Assembly: GCA_025526915.1 (NCBI GenBank)
Contig: JAHLKH010000002.1
Coordinates: forward strand, 267,931 to 331,930
Origin: Entophlyctis helioformis
Taxonomy: Eukaryota > Chytridiomycota > Chytridiomycetes > Chytridiales > Chytriomycetaceae
DNA: 64,000 nucleotides
Reading direction: 5' to 3'
Both the position numbers and the translations under genes were made by a program. Positions 60,737-64,000 of this stretch are shown here, piece by piece (position 1 is the stretch's first letter; the number at the start of each line of letters is the position of its first letter). Below the pieces are notes generated by a model that had not been told where the DNA came from, did not search any database, and saw only the letters and a list, made by a program, of their open reading frames with translations.

Positions 60737-61115
60737 ATGCGAGCACGGCTGACACTGGCGTTGTGTGCCATGGTTGCAGCACAACACCGCTTCCCATGCT
60801 GTCCAGCTGACGGCTGGCAAGCGTCATTGTATTGGCAGATCTGTCCTATAAAGGGTAAAGTTGTGCATTCCCAAACGGCGTCCAATAAGCGACTGCGACT
60901 ATGGACAATGGATGAGGCGATCCCTGGTGCCTCGCTTTGGTCAGAGATCAGCACGCTCGAGACGGCGATGTTTTGGCTGGACCGCCTTTGAGCGTGCACG
61001 CCACGGCGGCGTCGGAGGTTTTTGGGTCTGTCGGCCAACCAAACAACTCAAGGCGAGGCCGTGGGTCGCAAGACAGGGCCCGGCACAGACACACAGACAG
61101 GACGCACAGACAGAC
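60737..61115. other. intergenic, CFAP57 to zinc-cluster gene
   Basis: No gene recognised. It may contain a last small exon of CFAP57 after an AG at 60779, and the promoter of the next gene. Confidence 0.35.
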
Positions 61116-63684
61116 ATGTCGCATCGCACGCCGGGACGCAAGACGGCAGCAGCAACCACGGACACCAACCAGGGCAGCAGCGACGAGCCGCCGCAGCCGC
61201 AGCCGTTCCAGTCCTTCCACGAACAGCTGCGCATCCTCCCATGTTGGGCACAGACGCAACGCCATCCCCACACAGAGCCGCATCGCCTGCTCTCGCAAGG
61301 ATGCAGGGCTCGTCGTTCATCAGCCCCGGCACAGGCAGTCGGTCGGCTGGCATTGCATCCGACATCGCCAACAACACCGCTGGCACCAGCACCAGTAGCA
61401 GCAGCAGTAGCAGCAGCAACGACCATGTGTCTCCGTCAATGTTTGCCAGCGACAGCACGGCTGCTGCGTTGGCAACAGCCGTCTCTGCGCTCATCAACGA
61501 CCCGCAGAGACACCTCGGCAGTACCAGCGGCAGCAGCAGCAGGATCAGAGGCCGATTCGGCATCGGAGACGCTTATGACCACCAACACCACCACCATGCA
61601 GACCACATCGCAAGATCGATTGAGAATGCTGTGATCTCGTCTCTCCCGGACGCGGATCACGATGCCGCTCAGGATGCTGGTGGCGACGTTGATGCGTGCG
61701 GTGATGATGGCGATATGAATGGCGAGACGATCCATCACGATGCCGAGCATGACGCTATGGCGGCGGCTGAGCAGGCTTTGCAGTCGATTCTGCCGTTTGT
61801 GCCCACGCACATTGCTGTTCGACCCGCGATTCATGGCAAAGCAGGCAGGCATCCCTTGGAACGATCAAGTAAAAGCGACTCAACCGGGACAAGCATAGCT
61901 GTATAAGGCGGACTGACATGTATGGCTGTGCATGCTTTGGAATCGACAGTCCTCGAGTTTGCTTACCTATGCGACGATCAAGGCCGCAACAGAGGCGATG
62001 GCGGCCATCCAGCAGCAGCAGCAACAACAGCAGCAGCAGGAGCAGCAGGATGAGCAACGTGACCAGGAAGAGCGTGAAGAGCACGAAGAACAAGGATACC
62101 AGCCGCTGGTCGAGCAGTCAGATCGCCAACACCGACAAGACGACGGCCATGTGCAGCAGCAGGACTTGCTAGGAGATAGCCAGCACGATCAAAACAACGA
62201 GCAGCAGCATGATGTTCGCGGCACAGATGATCAAGCAGCGATATCTCACGAGATCCGCACGCAGGGGTTCAACAGCCACCACCATGACCACGATCCCAAT
62301 CGCGACAACGACGACAGCCACAACCGCGAGCAACAAGCACATGCCTCACCTGACCATGACGCCATGTCACACATGGACAGCCAGTCTCACTTGGAGATCA
62401 CGCAATCGGCGGCTGCTCTGGCTGCTGCCGCCTCACTCGCCAATGCAGCGCAGTTCCACATGATGAGTGAGCTGCACCAACAGCACCAGAACCAGCAGTT
62501 TGCACACGCGGCACTTGGCAGCATGCATCTCAACCCGTTTTCCCAGCACATGTCGCATATCCAGCATCAGGCTCACTCTATACCCGACTACATGATGGGG
62601 AAAGTGGTTGTACATGCATGCCAGCTGTGCAAAAAGTCGCACGTGGCTTGTGACAATGAGCGGCCTTGTCGGTGAGTGGCATCAGCCCTGAGCTGCTTGA
62701 CCTTTGGAATTGATGAGCAAGTGCTGACGCTTAGCGGGGCCTACAGCGGTGTGTGAGGATGGGCAAGGCACAGCTATGCATTGACGCGGAGCACAAGCGG
62801 CGCGGTCGCCCTCGTACGCGGATACGACGGTTGATCATGCGGCCAGTGACGGAGCAATGAGTCCAGCCTCGCAAACGCCAAAGCGGCCGCGACTCGGTGT
62901 TGAGTCTGGGGTCGGATCATTGGATATGCAGGACAACCAAGGCGTCCTTGACAAACGGTGGATGAGGGCAACAGTGTCGGCACCAGCAGCAGCATCCATG
63001 GTCGCCAGCACGTCCATATTGATGCGCAACCTGACGGTAGCGCGTCTAGTTCGTCAGCAACTCCAGCGCCTGTCGCAGAGGGAGTGCAGCAGCCCGCAAC
63101 ATCAAGCCAAGCCCCTGTACAGCCACCTCCTGATTCATCTCAGCCATCCACTGCGACACCTACCGATCCTGTCGACGTCGCATCTGCGCCAATACAACCG
63201 CCCAACCCAGCCAAGACAGGAAAACCTCGCGGCCGTCGCCAACGCCGGACGCAGATCCCAGCGCCATCCAGTCTCTACCAACGCCCGCTCCTGCCGCTTA
63301 TCCCGCCCGGCCCGCAAGAGCCTTCCTTTTACCACAGACTCATGTTCTCAGGAGGCATGTACGCTGCGCCGCCACCGCCTCAACAACAGATGCAGAATCT
63401 CTTGTCGCTCCCCAACGACGTGCTGCAGGCGGTCACTGCCCTGTCGCTTTCTGATTCCGTACGGCAATGGAGGAGGTACGCGCTGCATGGCCCGAGGTTG
63501 TTCAGGGCGGTAGAGCTCACAGAATGTGGACAGCATGCCTGATTTCGCGGCAGCGGCAGCGGCGGCGGCAGCAGGTGCAGCTGTGGCGGCAGCAGCGGCA
63601 CATGCCAGCAACAACAGTCACGGCAGCGGCGGCGGAGATCAAATAGAGGGACTAGAGGACCGGAGTGGCGCATCAGGCGCCTAG
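61116..63684 (+). CDS. Zn(2)-Cys(6) transcription factor with frame breaks
   Basis: A fungal zinc-cluster regulator. The start MSHRTPGRKTAAATTD leads to a long Ser/His/Asp/Gln-rich N-terminal half. The DNA-binding zinc cluster comes only near 62600-62790: ACQLCKKSHVACDNERPC, an intron, RCVRMGKAQLC, and a basic KRRGRPR tail. Spacing of the six cysteines (CX2CX6CX5CX2CX8C) fits the class, close to the AcuK/ERT1-like type. The C-terminal half is Pro/Gln-rich (MYAAPPPPQQQMQN, LSLPNDVLQAVTALSLSDS) and ends in an Ala-rich tail and RSGASGA before the stop at 63682-63684. Frame changes are needed near 61240, 61830, 62750, 62810, 62960 and 63525, some of which may be unseen introns. Target genes unknown. 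Confidence 0.62.
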
Positions 63685-63712
63685 TGTAATAAACGTGTAA
63701 TAGCCTGATTAA

Positions 63713-64000
63713 TGCAGTCTTTATGCAGTCTATCGCCACGCGCGAAGGAACCATCACACTGTTTACACGTTGCGGAACTGGTGCCACGCCTGGGGGATCT
63801 TGCCAAACTTGTGCCAGTCCATCTTGCTGTGTACCGAGCAAGACCATCGATCGTGTCAGTGCCCGCAACGGTATGCCGTCCAGACGCGCTCGCGTGCACA
63901 GGAAGGCAACAAAGCAGCCAGCAAGACAGACAACAAAGCAGACAACAAAGCAGACAACAACAAAGCAGACAACAACAAAGCAGACAACAACAGATTGCGA
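63713..64000 (-). repeat. inverted near-identical copy of 49.39-49.70 kb
   Basis: Read on the minus strand, this matches the last intron minisatellite, last exon and 3' flank of the pseudokinase gene almost base for base, with a few differences, for example near 63743. The match ends abruptly near 63713 and runs off the right edge. Confidence 0.88.
63763..64000 (-). CDS. partial: last exon of a second pseudokinase/LRR gene copy
   Basis: Exon 63826-63763 encodes the same C-terminus as the gene at 45.9-49.6 kb ([17 protein letters not shown], then RNV and stop), in the same phase after an identical acceptor. The minisatellite-bearing intron lies upstream on the minus strand. The rest of the gene would lie beyond position 64000. 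It could be a recent paralog in opposite orientation, or only a duplicated 3' end. Confidence 0.6.

Overview
The window is nuclear DNA of a zoosporic (flagellated) fungus, most likely a chytrid. The evidence is dense genes on both strands, short introns (mostly about 60-110 nt, with CTGAC/CTAAC-like branch sites just before the AG), fungal genes (CCR4, VTS1-like, a Zn2Cys6 regulator, a PHO80-type cyclin), and genes tied to cilia or centrioles (CFAP57, LRRC45) together with animal-like mitotic genes (KIF22/Kid, a long borealin). I cannot name the species. Exon limits were worked out by eye from splice signals and family motifs. They are internally phase-consistent, but a few may be off by a base or use a neighbouring AG.

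Layout. 0-7.9 kb: CDH1/FZR1, LRRC45, a cysteine form of selenoprotein K, borealin. 8.3-13.3 kb: CSN7, an unrecognised 575-aa ORF, lunapark. 13.4-17.6 kb: a KIF22-like kinesin head-to-head with a frameshifted ankyrin gene; then tRNA-Gln(CUG). 18-24.4 kb: a CNPPD1-like membrane cyclin, a phosducin-like protein, mitochondrial-type methionine aminopeptidase, FEN1. 24.4-25.8 kb: the C-terminal part of a Fanzor nuclease, then ribosomal protein eL32. 28.3-41.4 kb: CCR4, VMA22/CCDC115, ALG2, a VTS1/Smaug protein, a CHORD-CS cochaperone, PP1. 43.2-45.7 kb: a divergent pyruvate kinase. 45.9-49.6 kb: a helical-bundle/pseudokinase/LRR protein. 49.7-56 kb: three paralogous multi-pass membrane proteins. 56-60.7 kb: CFAP57. 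61.1-63.7 kb: a zinc-cluster regulator. 63.76 kb to the edge: an inverted copy of the 3' end of the pseudokinase gene.

Many genes lie head-to-head with under 100 bp between start codons. They belong to separate housekeeping pathways: cell cycle and chromosome segregation (CDH1, borealin, KIF22, PP1), ER and glycosylation (lunapark, SelK-like, ALG2), proton-pump assembly (VMA22), mRNA decay (CCR4, VTS1) and cilia (CFAP57). Points of most interest are the MLKL/RPW8-like pseudokinase with its inverted partial copy, the membrane-protein family between the copies, the Fanzor remnant, the pyruvate kinase lacking key catalytic residues, and frequent GC-AG introns. Several genes (pyruvate kinase, ankyrin, the middle membrane paralog, CFAP57, the zinc-cluster gene) carry one-base frame breaks. 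These may be consensus errors or real decay.
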